NCBI RefSeq assembly: GCF_020882245.1
Contig: NC_083598.1
Coordinates: forward strand, 82,279,714-82,343,713
DNA from: Rhopalosiphum padi
Lineage: Eukaryota; Arthropoda; Insecta; Hemiptera; Aphididae
Length of the DNA stretch: 64,000 bases
Direction: 5' to 3'
The notes below the pieces were generated by a model. The model saw nothing but the letters and a program-made list of their open reading frames with translations. It made no database searches and was not told the origin of the DNA. The position numbers and the translations under genes were made by a program. Numbering within the stretch: the first letter of the stretch is position 1; each line of letters starts with the position of its first letter. Positions 28,687-40,844 of the stretch are shown piece by piece.

Positions 28687-31600
28687 ATGTTCAACACTGC
28701 CGGGAAGTTCAGCTTGTGAGTTTATTCATTTCAAATGTTATTTATTTATTTATATTTAACCAATTTTTTCAGATTGAGTAACTTGGTTCGTAGCTCTCAA
28801 TTGCGAATATGTTATAATGAAATATTCAAGGCTAATATATATTCATCAAACATATTAAGAAAAAAAAGAAAACCTAAAGAAGAAAAAGTAAAGTACAATT
28901 TCCCATTAATTATTTTCTTTCTGTATAACAGACATTTCTTAAATACTATTACAAACACAAGTGGATAGTATTTAATGTTACATTTAGAAGACAGTTATAT
29001 CCTAGTAATATAGTAACAAAGATTAATTTTACTACTATAAAACTGTTTAAATAAAGCCTTTGATTGTTGAACCTACTTGCTTGCCTACTTGCTTGAAATT
29101 TACTTATCATAACAAACTTAATGATTTTTTTTATTTTTAGAAAAATATTATCCCACCTGTAATCGATTTAAAACCAAAACAAAATAAAACTATTGATGTT
29201 TGGAAAAATATGACAGTATTGGAATTGGCAAATGCGACTGGAATACCTGTAGGTAAATTATATGTATTGATGAAAAACTATGCAATACTACATTATTATA
29301 AACAATGTCTCATAACTCTCATACATTGTGTTTGATCTTGTACATTTTTATCTGACTGCTGTATACATTTAAAACTAAATATTATAGTTAAGTTAAAATA
29401 TTCCAAAAATAGTAATTTAAAAAAAAAAGGTTTTTAATGGGATTAAACACATTGTGACATATTTACTTTTTTACTTAATATGTTCTATGATATAATTTTC
29501 AAATTATTGTAATTTAGGTACTATAGTTATATTTTTCATATTTGACATTGATTAATATTAATTATACATTTTTATTTCAGATAATATTCTTAAAATAATT
29601 GAATTAGGTCAAAATTCACATATGTATTTTGAACCTACAAGTTTAATAGATAATGTTTCAATACTTCGTGAAATTGTTAAAAAATGTGGATTTAAATCTA
29701 ATTTAACATCAAATCCTAATACAAATAAAAAACCAACTGATGAACATTTAAAAGACGCTATTAAAAGGTATAATATTTTAAATTAAATTGATTTTTAATT
29801 TTAAATATAAAGCATCAGGTGTTACCATTATTAATTTATTAATATAAAAATATAATTTTTATATTTTACAATTATTTTTAGACCTCCAGCACCATATGAT
29901 TCTACAATTTCGAGACCTCCAGTTGTAACAATAATGGGTCATGTAGATCATGGAAAAACCACTTTATTAGATACTCTTAGGAATGCATCTGTGGCTAAAT
30001 CTGAATTTGGTGCTATTACACAGCATATAGGTGCTTTTCCAGGTAATAATAATAATTTAATGTTAATATAATAATTCACTATTTGATAGTTCACGTTTTA
30101 ATTAATTTATTTTCAGTTGTTTTGGAAAATGGAAAAAAAATAACATTTTTAGATACACCTGGACATGCAGCCTTTGCAACTATCAGAAGTCGAGGTGCAC
30201 ATGTAACAGATATTGTTGTATTAGTAGTAGCAGCTGATGACGGAGTCAAGGAGCAAACTATTGAATCAATTAGAATGGCTAAACATGCGAAAGGTTTGTG
30301 TTTTATCAGAATAAACAACCATGCAAATTATAATTAAATAATAAATTTAATATACAAATGTATATTTTTGAAATTAATAATCACTATCAAGTACCAACAA
30401 CCAAAACTTATCTCATATACCCATGAAATAAATAAAATGCACTGATAATCTATCCTAAAAAATATAATATAATAATATATTATGACTTCAAAATTCTCAT
30501 GGCTATACAATGCTATACCTCTAACTTATCATTCTGTTGGTATATACAAATTTAATATGTAATTATAATACAATTTTTTGTATAATTTAAAATTATAATA
30601 TGTATTTAAAATTGTTTTAGTTCCCATCATTGTGGCAATCAATAAAATAGACAAACCGACTGCAAATATAGTATGTATTAAAAAAATTACACATTTTAGA
30701 ACATTTTTTACTTGTATTTTTTTTTGCAGGAACGTTGTAAAAAAATGTTGCAAACTCAAGGTGGATTGGATCTTGAAGAATTTGGTGGTAGTGTACAAGT
30801 AGTTCAAATATCTGCTTTGCATGGAACCAATTTCGACGGTTTGATTGAATCAATTTTAACTCAAGCTGAAATATTAGATTTACGTGCTGATCCTAATCCT
30901 CCGGCAGAAGGTGTAATAATAGAATCAAAACTTGATAATCAAAAAGGGTTAGTTAACACAAATATATTTTACTATAATATATTAATTAAACAACTTAACT
31001 TAATAATTTAAAAATAAATAAGGGTAGTAATTAATTTCTTATAGACAAATCATAAATGTTAATGTATTATCGATGTACAAGTGATAGTCTAAAAATAAGT
31101 TTTTCTTTTTTTTTTCTTAAAACCAATTCTATCCAATAGACTCACCATTTTTTTAAAACTATTATTGAACTGCTACTGTAACATGCATTTTATTTTTTTT
31201 TTTAGTTAAAAATTAATAATAGCTAATGTTTTACAATTGAATACGGTTTTAAAACTGCTAATTTCCAGGGTTACTTATTAGTTATTACCTATTTAATAAA
31301 AAAAAATGGGAAAACTTACTTTTGGACTAATTTTTGTAATACATACTATATAATATATAGTGTTATTAATTTATTATATAGTTTTATTGTTTCTACTGCA
31401 GTGCTTTTACTGCTTTTAGGTATTATTTTTTTTCCAATATTCTCTGTAGGAATGAAGTATATCATATAATATATTATATACATATACATGAGTAGGATAT
31501 TTATAAATATCTAAGTTAATGTTATTTAAATATTAAATTTATTTTATATATCCACGCTCAATAACTAATAAATAATGTTTTAATTATTTGTTTAGTGTAT

Positions 31601-34520
31601 TAGTGCACATTATCCTAATATAACAATTTTACTTTAATTAAAATTGTTAAGTAATATGTGTTTTGTCATTTTATTTTAAATAATATAAAAATTATCTTAC
31701 TAACATAAATTTCTATTTATTTAATTATTTTTTTATTTGTTCTTGTTTTACAAATTTTTATTTTGGCGTTATTAATTAATAATTATTTTATTTTTATTAC
31801 AGCTAAGTTAAATTTAATGTTAAGAGTAGTACATTTTTAGTTGCTCTAATTGATTTCTAAAAATACTTCTAATTATTTTAATACATTAAATTTTAATTTT
31901 AAATATTTACTTATTTTTTTTTTTAGAAAATTGGCTACAGTTCTTGTTCAACGTGGAAAATTATTAAATAATAGTATACTTGTAGCTGGCAACACCTGGG
32001 GAAAAGTACGAACAATGATGGATCATCAAAACAATGTTCTCCGAGAAGCTAATCCATCTGATGCAATTCAATTAATTGGTTGGAAAAACTTACCTCAAGC
32101 TGGACAAGAATTTTTACAAGTTTCTTCTGATGTAATGATCTTAAAATCAGTTCCCTTATTTCACATAAATTAGTTATTCAATAATTTAAAATAACTATCA
32201 AAATTATTATTATTGTGCAGAAACGTGCACGGGAAGTAATTGATTACCGAATATCTAAATCTGTTGAACAAAAACAAAATGAAGATAGTATTTATATTTC
32301 AACAAAACTAGAAGAGCATAATAAGGTAAACATAAAAATTATCTGATTTAATATTGTCCTTTTTTATTATTTAAATTAAATTTTACAAATTTATTAAAAT
32401 TACATTATTAGGCTCATATAGTTTGAGCTAATTGTGTAAAATAACGCATATAAAATATACTTTTTAAATTCATACACAAAAACAATTTAATATGATATAT
32501 CTAATACAATTTAGTGGTTGGCTTATATTTTTAAGTTAAAAAATTAATTTTAAAACTAGTTAACAGCATATAAAAAATAGACATTTTACTGAATTATATT
32601 CTATACTTGTCTGACCATTAAAAACTGGTTAGTGTGGAGGAAATTTTTTAACATAAACAGAATGTAACACTAATAAATATGATACAAAAATTTTATTTTT
32701 ATTTTCATATTAGTATACTAAAATGTTAGTATGAGTTTGAGAATATAAAATCTTGTATAACTGTTTTTATTTTGGATAATAAGTAGTGATAACTGATAAT
32801 GAATATATAATAGTATTTATATTATAAGTAATACCATTTTTATTGATCATTTTTGTATTTAACAATATTTTTCAATAAGTAAAAGTGATTAAAATAGACT
32901 TGTATGATTTATTAGGAATATCAAAGCCATCTGGCAGAAAAAAAAAGGGGTGGTATTTTCAGAAGAAAACGATTCAGCGCAGTGTATCAAGAGAAGCAAT
33001 TAGAAAATAGAAAAAATGCCACTGATGACGAAATCTGTTTAAATGTTGTGGTGAAAGGTAATTCAAACTATTTTAACTATAAATTGTAATGCTTTTATGT
33101 ACCATGTACTTGTTCGTGATTTAGGAGATGTTATCGGGTCTGTTGAGGCAATCTTAGACGTATTAGAAACTTATGAAAGTAACCAATGCAAATTAGATAT
33201 TATTCATTATGGTGTAGGTAACGTATGTGTTACTGATATTGAGTATGCTGATGCTTTCAAAGGTAAATACAATTAAAGAAGTTCAATTATAAAATAGAAA
33301 GATTTTTTCAATTATACATATAAATGTATACTAGGATGACATGACACCCATTATATCTATTTTAGAATATACAACTTGTACTGTAAATTTACATTTGTCA
33401 AAAATAACACAGTTTTATACTATACTCTATTCCAAAGAACTTTGTTGAAAAACACTATTCATCACAGTATCATACAATGAATAATGATACACACCAACCA
33501 CTGTTGCCAATTACAGTGGTCCGAACATTCCTGCGGTGGCACGAGTCTTACCATACCTATTTGGAATAGAGTATAGCATAAATAGACCTATGGTAATCTA
33601 AAAATATATTAAAACATATTCTCTGTTTTTGTGTTGGTTATTTTTATTGCATTGTAAGAAAACTTTTTTTAAAATATTAAAAATAGCTAAAAGCAAATCA
33701 TGTTGTTATTATTAGAAATTCAATAATAATTCAATTATGGAGTTAACTTATTCTAATATTAAAAATAATACAATTGTAACATTATTAACAGTTAATATAA
33801 AATTTAAATTTACTGTATAATGAGTATGTCACGTTCTCTTAGTATAATACATGTTTAATATGGAATTTAATTTATTTTGTTTTTATTTTAGCTATAGTGT
33901 ATGCTTTTAATGTTGATTCATTAAAAGACGCAGAAGAAAATGCTAAACAAAACGGTATTACTATTAAACAACATAATATAATCTACAAACTAGTAGATGA
34001 TATAAAAGAAGAAATGAATAATTGCTTACCTCCAGTTGAAGTTGAGGATATACAAGGTATATAATTGATTCATATAATCCTTATAACATAAATGTTTTTA
34101 TATAATAGCTAATTATTATTGTTTAAATATTTAAATAGGGGAAGCCAATGTAATACAAGAATTTTTAATTAATGAAAATAAGAAAAAAATCCCAGTTGCC
34201 GGATGTAGATGCACAAGTGGTACACTGAAAAAAGCAGCACTTTTTAAAGTTATCCGTGATTATGATACAGTTCTTTATAGAGGTTAATACATTCATTTTT
34301 AATTAACATCAATTGAATAACAATATTAAAACATTTGTAATTAATAGGTAAATTATCATCCATGAGACATCTAAAAGATGAAGTAGCCACAATCAAGACA
34401 AATATGGAATGTGGGATACGGTTAGAAGATACAAATATTAGACTAAATCCAGGTGATAAAATAGTGTGCTATACCTTGCGAGAACAACAACAAAAGATTA
34501 CTTGGGAAACCGGTTTCTAA
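28687..34520 (+). CDS. MTIF2: Mitochondrial translation initiation factor IF-2
   Basis: GTPase that brings formyl-Met-tRNA to the mitochondrial small ribosomal subunit and promotes subunit joining. I read 15 exons: 28687-28715, 28773-28887, 29141-29252, 29581-29767, 29882-30042, 30117-30293, 30621-30670, 30730-30947, 31927-32131, 32221-32325, 32916-33057, 33125-33262, 33892-34056, 34139-34282 and 34348-34520. All introns are GT-AG. The joined frame is 2121 bases (706 residues plus stop), close to the vertebrate protein. The N-terminus is Ser/Asn/Arg/Lys-rich with few acids, fitting a mitochondrial presequence. GTPase motifs: G1 GHVDHGKT at 167-174, G2 region [10 protein letters not shown] at 191-200, G3 DTPGH at 214-218, G4 NKID at 268-271, G5 SAL at 305-307. 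Beta-barrel domain II starts near 338, and the conserved C-terminal initiator-tRNA-binding region ends at residue 706. Intron 12 carries a MITE. A possible poly(A) signal AATAAA is at 35232. Exon borders are confident because every phase matches; exon 2's end is the least constrained. Confidence 0.95.
33416..33580. mobile_element. 165-bp MITE in IF-2 intron 12
   Basis: The ends (33416-33436 and 33560-33580) are 21-bp inverted repeats with one mismatch, of the form TATACTATACTCTATTCCAA. A central perfect stem ACCACTGT/ACAGTGGT with an 8-base loop lies near 33497-33520. It has no coding capacity. The element sits wholly within an intron on both sides of no splice site. The target duplication is ambiguous because the ends are TA-rich. 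Confidence 0.8.
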
Positions 34521-36214
34521 ACACTTATTTTATTATATTGACTGAATTACATATTAATTCTTATAACTTTTGTTTTTAGTTCTTCGTTAAAATATACATT
34601 TTTAATTTAACAATTATGTACCAAATCTGTTAATTGTAAAAATATAAATGTATTTATTTTATTTTAATTACATGGTTTTTTTTTAGTAATGATTTTCACA
34701 AAAATAATTTTTACTCATCATAAAATTGTTTAATATTTTGAGAAAAAATTTACAGCCAGAAGTTAAATATAATTATTATCATAACTGTTCTTGGTGAATT
34801 AGGTACCTAAAATGTAGAGGAAACATGGTCATTTTTTTGCTTTTTGCACTCCCCATGAAACTATTATATTTTATATTGAGTCTTCCTGATACTATTTATT
34901 TATATTTCTAATATTTAAAAAACTTTTCTTCTTCTTGATCTTTTGCACTGCATCATTTAATTACTGGACATGTTTTATGTGTACCCTATAAACTGATATC
35001 TAAGTGTTATTTCTACTTCTTATATTAATATTATAATAATTGACCTATGATCAAATTTAATTAAAATTATCTTATAACTAAGTATACTATGATATTTACA
35101 ATTGTTAGTTGTATCTTAATTGTATAGGTATTGTATTTTTATCACACTCATATGAACTACAAACAGTACAAACTGTATGTATATCTTACATATTACTTCT
35201 GTACTCGAACCATTTGGCGTAAATTTAAATTAATAAACAATTTAACTAGATATGTTTATTCACTATCAGTTATTTTATTTTGTATATGTTATACATAAAA
35301 TATCATCAATAATAGGTATAGGTAACTAACAAAAAAATAACTAAAATAATCAATATTTTTCATTAAATATTTAATTTTGTCCACTTTTAAACTTTAGGTA
35401 CTTATAGATAAAACCGCCAACTTTTAGACTTTTAGGTTTGATGTTTGATGTTATTTATTCATATGTGAAACCTTATGTATCAAGTTTTCTATATAAGTAC
35501 CTGTATTATAGATATCCATGATAATATTGTACCCGCGACTTATTTTGACGTAATTTGTAATTTATGCAGATAACTACTTAAGACTTCTAAACTAGTGAAT
35601 TATATTCTATTCCAATTATTAATTAATTTAATTTTAAAGTATTACTCATATTTACTTATACCTTTATTTAGATACCTATATACTTACCTTTAATGAAAAT
35701 TAATAATAATAAACAATAAAAACTATTTAATATCAAATAGGTAATTAAACTAATAAAAATCATAAACAATGAAGTCATTTTATAGAATGCGCATAGTATT
35801 GTTATTTTTCGAATGTCATCATTTATCATTGGGTCAAAATTGAAATAATAATAGCTAGGAATATGCATATTATAAAACAGTTTAACATTAGGTATAATAT
35901 AGCCGTGTGTATTGAAGTAGGTGAGGCAAAACGAATGCATAGTCACTATTTCCTGTCCATTAGTTTTCATTTTACAGTCAAGTGCATTTAAAGTAGGAAG
36001 ACTACCTACTTAGCTTATTTAATGTAAATAACGATTTAAAAAAAAAAAAACATTTTAATTGTATTCATGTTTAATAACATGAACAAACAAAATACTTCAA
36101 TATTAAAATATTATTGAATGATATAGCAATCAAATCTACAATGGTCAATGACGTAAGTATTATAAAAAAATGCCATTCAAACTTTGAAAACCTACTTATC
36201 ACAAAAAAAATTGA
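34521..36214. other. Intergenic region between IF-2 and GH31 copy 1
   Basis: AT-rich spacer holding the 3' UTR of the IF-2 gene and, from about 36081, the upstream region of the GH31 gene. A 100-codon minus-strand open frame at 35668-35970 has random-looking composition and is not called. Confidence 0.5.
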
Positions 36215-36322
36215 CTATAAAATACAACGCTAGGAAGTGCAAGTACTATAGCAGCTACCTAATATTATAGTCAATAGCCAGTGATTTTATACATCATTAC
36301 GTTGCTATTCAAACGGAGAAAT
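36081..36322 (+). promoter_or_regulatory. GH31 copy 1 upstream region with TATA box
   Basis: TATAAAA at 36216-36222 lies about 100 bases before the start codon, and transcription would begin near 36245-36255. The block starting AACAAAATACTTCA-like at about 36084 recurs before the orphan exon (45285), at 50164 and before GH31 copy 2 (52389), so this upstream region was duplicated with the gene. Confidence 0.5.
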
Positions 36323-39300
36323 ATGTCTAATTTCTTGGGTAATTATACATTTTATAAGCATTATTATTTGAAAATTAGACTTAATGATTGTATGCATGAT
36401 TTTATTTTGTACAACTATGTAGGTATTAAATTTAAAATAACATTTTTTTTTTTATATAAACTAAAAGTTTTAGATTATATATGACTTTAAGAATTATTGT
36501 GAATATTATAACTATATTTTCTATTACGACTATTACTTATACTTACTAATGATCTATTGATTATAGAAGTTTGAAAATAATTGAATTTCTATAGTAAGTT
36601 GCTATTTATTCAATACTATAATAATACTTATTATTAGTGCGTTTAACATAAGAATACGAGGAGGTTATGAAAAAAAAATAGTATTTAAAAAGAGTAGATA
36701 TTAGGTAAGTACCTATGTTTATATTTATTTTTAAATAGGTATAATATGAAAGGTGATTATAATTGAAGTTTTTCGATCATACATTATTATACTTCGGAAG
36801 TTTTGCAGAAGTAAACTTTCTTTTAATTTTATAAAAAAGAATGGCTGATAATGACTTAGATGCGAAGAAAGGCATTAGGGGGGTGGAGAGGAGTTGAACA
36901 TCTCCTAGAGACTTGAATAATTCAAATCAATGAGATATTATACTGTACGAGTAGGTATATACGATTATAATAAAATTTTTAATTTTTTGATTTTTAGTTT
37001 TCTATTTGATTACATTGGCATTTTCGTCAGCATGTTTGGCGTCAAAGAATATTGTTTTGTTCTTAGATAATGAGAACAAATTGAAAGGGGAACATGGAAG
37101 TAATTACTATATATTATTATAAATTACAATAAATAACATTTAACTGTAATAATTAATTCTTTAATGTGTTTATTCAATACGTGTTATTTATTATTTATCA
37201 ATTTTAGAAATAACCACCGAAAAGAGCCTCCAGCTAAACTTCTATGAAGATTGTATTAATAAAGATCTAAGTGTTTGCACACCAAAGAAAAAAGATAATG
37301 GACATTATTTGCGTTACTTTTCACAATCAGAAAAACCAGAATGTAAGAATTACGAGCAAATAGCTCAATCGATGAACGATGTCTTGCAATTTTGTGTCGA
37401 TATGGGAAACAGCTCGTGGTATGGTGGTGCCGAAACGACTTTTCAACATTGGCCATTAAACAAACTTAATTGGACGGATACACCATATTTGACTAGAGAA
37501 TTAGGCAGCCAAGCAGTGAGTATCGAAATAATTATTAAAGTTTATTTTATGAAACCTAAGGCTTCAGTATACAATTTGGCCAATATTTTAGTTAGCATTT
37601 GACAATGCTTGTTTGCGCGTAAATCTAAACGTATTGTTAAAGAAATTTTGTATTTTAACTAAATTTTAAGTCATAATTTGATGATATTTTATCAATTGAG
37701 AAATTCTAACAAAAAATAAATATTATATATTCAAAATAAATGAATAAGATATCACAAGATAAATTAATTTTTACTTTTAAATTTTATTATATATTTATTT
37801 TTAAAAAAAATCTGACGAATTTAATATAATTATACATTTATATAAATATTTTTTTTCATTTTAGGTCGTCGAGTCTTATTTTTTCAATTCTGACGGATAT
37901 TATATTCATATTGACGAGTCGGTTCCTCTATTTGTAGATATAAATGGTGCACGACCGGGTAAAATGTGTTTTACAGCTAAAGTTGTTGCTCCATATAGAA
38001 AAGATAGAAATAGTATGCAATACCAAGTATGCAAATACAAAAACGCTCGAGTAGCGCACGAAAGTGCTATTAAAGATTTCCTAGGTATGCCTACATCTAT
38101 ACCTGATCCATACGTTATAAAGTATCCAATTTGGTCCACATGGGCAAGATATAAAGCTGATGTTGACACGTTAACTGTAAAAAAGTTTGCTCGAGAAATA
38201 ATCGATCATGGATTTCCTAGAGGTACATTTGAAATTGATGACAAATGGGAGACTTGCTATGGTAGTGCAGAATTTAATACATCTAGATTTAAGAATATAA
38301 AAAGACTTGTTGAAAAATTAAGTAAGTATTAAAAAATGTATTATTAAAATTGGATTAATTTATAATATTGGTACTTGTATTATAGATGTACAATAAACTG
38401 TTGTATAGCGATATAATAGATATTACAAATATTTCTTATAAATAAATAAAATATCTGTCGATCTCTAAAATTGATATTACAAATTTAAATTTAGTATTAT
38501 AATCTAAAATTGCATATTTTTACAACTGTACCCATAATTTATTATATTTTGTATTACAAATTTTATGGCGATATTAATTTTTTATAAAAACGTAAATTCA
38601 TACATATTTAATATATCTCTATACATTCATATATAATATACATTATACATATTATATAATATATTAATGAATTAAGTGTATTCAAATAGATATATTGAAA
38701 ATCTTTATTTTTCGATCGTATAAAATTTAAATATGTAAATTTTATAGGAAATAATGCTATTAAATAATATTAATTATTAGTTTATTAGTAATATACTAAT
38801 ATAAATATATAATTCCTATTCTGAGCTTCAAAAAATCCTTGTAAGACTATTCTCTAGAACAGCAGTTCTCAAATTGTGGAAGGCCGTTTTTGGATAATAA
38901 ACCCATTCAATTATTTAATTTATATCTTATTTTAAAAAACTAATAAATACAAATATTATTATACTGAAGTTGTACTAAATGTAGTATTTTACTGCCTTAT
39001 TATTTAAAATAAATGTAATGTGTGTAATTGTACAATTTGGAATTTGGATCGTTCTATATTTAGTTATTAGTGGTACGCGATTGATTGATAATATACCTAA
39101 GTGGTACGTAAAAAAAAAGTTTGAGAACCACTGCTCTAGAAGTATCTTCCTGTTTGCAGCATTTTATATTTTCTAACCGAATATCCGATTAACTGTTATA
39201 TGTTTAATTACTTTATAGGATTTAATGGTTTCAAGACTTCTTTGTGGACACATCCGTTTGTAAATTTGGAATGCCCTTGTCATAATAGCGCCAAAGCCAA

Positions 39301-40844
39301 GGGATATTTTGTGAAAAGTACATCAAACACAGTAAATACTACATGGTGGAATGGAGATGGATCTTATGTAGACTTCACAAACCCTGAAGCAGCTGCATGG
39401 TGGTCTAATGCTCTTCGTAATTTACTTGCAACATCTGGAATTGATACACTTAAGTTTGACGCGGGAGAAAGCAGTTGGTAATTACTTATCAATAATTTAT
39501 TTACCAATTTAATATTAAGGTGTAATTTACGGTTAGTACCTATAGCTAGATGTGAACACTTTAAGACTAAACATTATTTAAAACGTATTATTGAACTTTT
39601 AGTTTGAGTCTTTTTTATTAACATAAATAAACACAGATTCATCTAAACTATAGCATACAATGCTATACTTATGTACTTAAACTTCTTTATTATAGTATAT
39701 TCATAGTTTATATTAAATACTGTACCTATTACAACGAAAACGATTTAAAATTTAAAATATATTTATATATATTTATATAGGCACAGTCTAAAAAAATGAA
39801 TATACAGATTTTTAATATAAAAACATACATTTGTTTAAAATATGTAATGATTAATTTCTTTCTTTTATCAAACACAGAAAAATATTAATAAAAATATTAT
39901 ATTTTTGTTTTATGTAGGAGTCCGCAGCTTCCAGTATTTTACGATAGTGATTTGACTTACTACCCCGACAACATCGTAAACGCATATCTTAAAACTATTT
40001 CATCTTTTGGTAATGGTATTGAATACAGAGCATCCAGAAGAAGTCAAGAATTTGGTCGTCTTTTAAGAATGATGGATCGTAATTCTCGGTGGGATTTTGA
40101 ACTTGGACTTCCGACATTAATAACATCTCTGATACAATTGAATATGATCGGATATCCGTTTGTCTTACCTGATATGATTGGTGGAAACGGATACGATAAC
40201 TTACCACCTTCCAAAGAAATGTATATTAGGTGGATGCAAGCAAATGTATTCATGCCAGTTGTACAGTTTTCGTACACACCTTGGGATTTTGATCAACAGG
40301 TTATTATGGTTGACCATTTAATTATTGACAAAAATAATCATTAACCAAACTAAACTACTAAATTTGTATAACACCTGAATCTCTTGTTTTTATAGACAGT
40401 AGATATATGCAGAAATTTAATGAATTTGCGTGCTAATTATACAGACACCATTATTGAACTGATGAGAAGTAGTGTAGGTAAGGGTACTCCGTTAAATCCT
40501 CCGATTTGGTGGATCGACCCTACAGATCCAGTTGCACAAGCAATTGCTGACGGTAAGTAAATATATTTCAGTTTTAAGCAACTACATTTTAGTTTTGAAT
40601 CAATAATTTATTTTATAATTTACATTTTATAGAATTTCTGTTGGGCGAAAATATCCTTGTGGCTCCGGTCATTGTTCAAGGTGCTAAGTCCCGAGATATT
40701 TACTTACCTTCGGGAATTTGGAGAGATGAAAATCATCCAAATTCACAACTCATTAAAGGCAGGAAATGGTTGCGTAATTACCCTGCCAAGCTCGAGGTTC
40801 TTCCGTGGTTTACAAGAGTTAGAGCTGGTCCGCACATGTTTTAA
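36323..40844 (+). CDS. Secreted GH31 glycosidase, MYORG-like, copy 1
   Basis: Retaining alpha-glycosidase of glycoside hydrolase family 31, closest in motifs to the MYORG / 'family 31 glucosidase KIAA1161' group. Vertebrate MYORG is an alpha-galactosidase; the substrate here is not known. Eight exons: 36323-36338, 36998-37099, 37208-37515, 37865-38321, 39219-39477, 39918-40299, 40396-40552, 40633-40844. All introns are GT-AG, and the joined frame is 1893 bases (630 residues). A signal peptide spans residues 1-20, split by intron 1, with likely cleavage after CLA. An N-terminal beta-domain is followed by the (beta/alpha)8 barrel, with PIWSTWARYK at 230-239 and the substrate-binding EIDDKW at 265-270. 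Predicted nucleophile is D375 in KFDAGE; predicted acid/base is D434 in MMDRNSRW; GYPFVLPDMIGG follows. The C-terminal beta region ends abruptly after RVRAGPHMF, without the hydrophobic tail of copy 2, so a soluble secreted enzyme is expected. Intron 4 carries a hAT MITE. AATAAA words are at 41125 and 41153. Confidence 0.94.
38852..39141. mobile_element. hAT-type MITE with perfect 8-bp target duplication
   Basis: The element body is 38860-39133 (274 bp). It begins CAGCAGTTCTCAAA and ends TTTGAGAACCACTG, terminal inverted repeats with two mismatches, matching the CAGTGGTTCTCAAA-type ends common among hAT elements. It is flanked by a perfect direct repeat CTCTAGAA (38852-38859 and 39134-39141), the 8-bp duplication expected of hAT transposition. 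It is non-coding and lies in intron 4 of GH31 copy 1; it is absent from the matching intron of copy 2. A related element is at 63336-63734. Confidence 0.9.

Noticed and set aside
35668..35970. 100-codon minus-strand open frame
   Set aside because: Tyr/Ile/Phe-rich, no motif, no splice context; typical of AT-rich DNA.
37906..38169. Minus-strand open frame opposite GH31 exon 4
   Set aside because: Shadow of the real coding exon on the other strand; the same applies to 40044-40277, 40657-40851 and 56373-56585.
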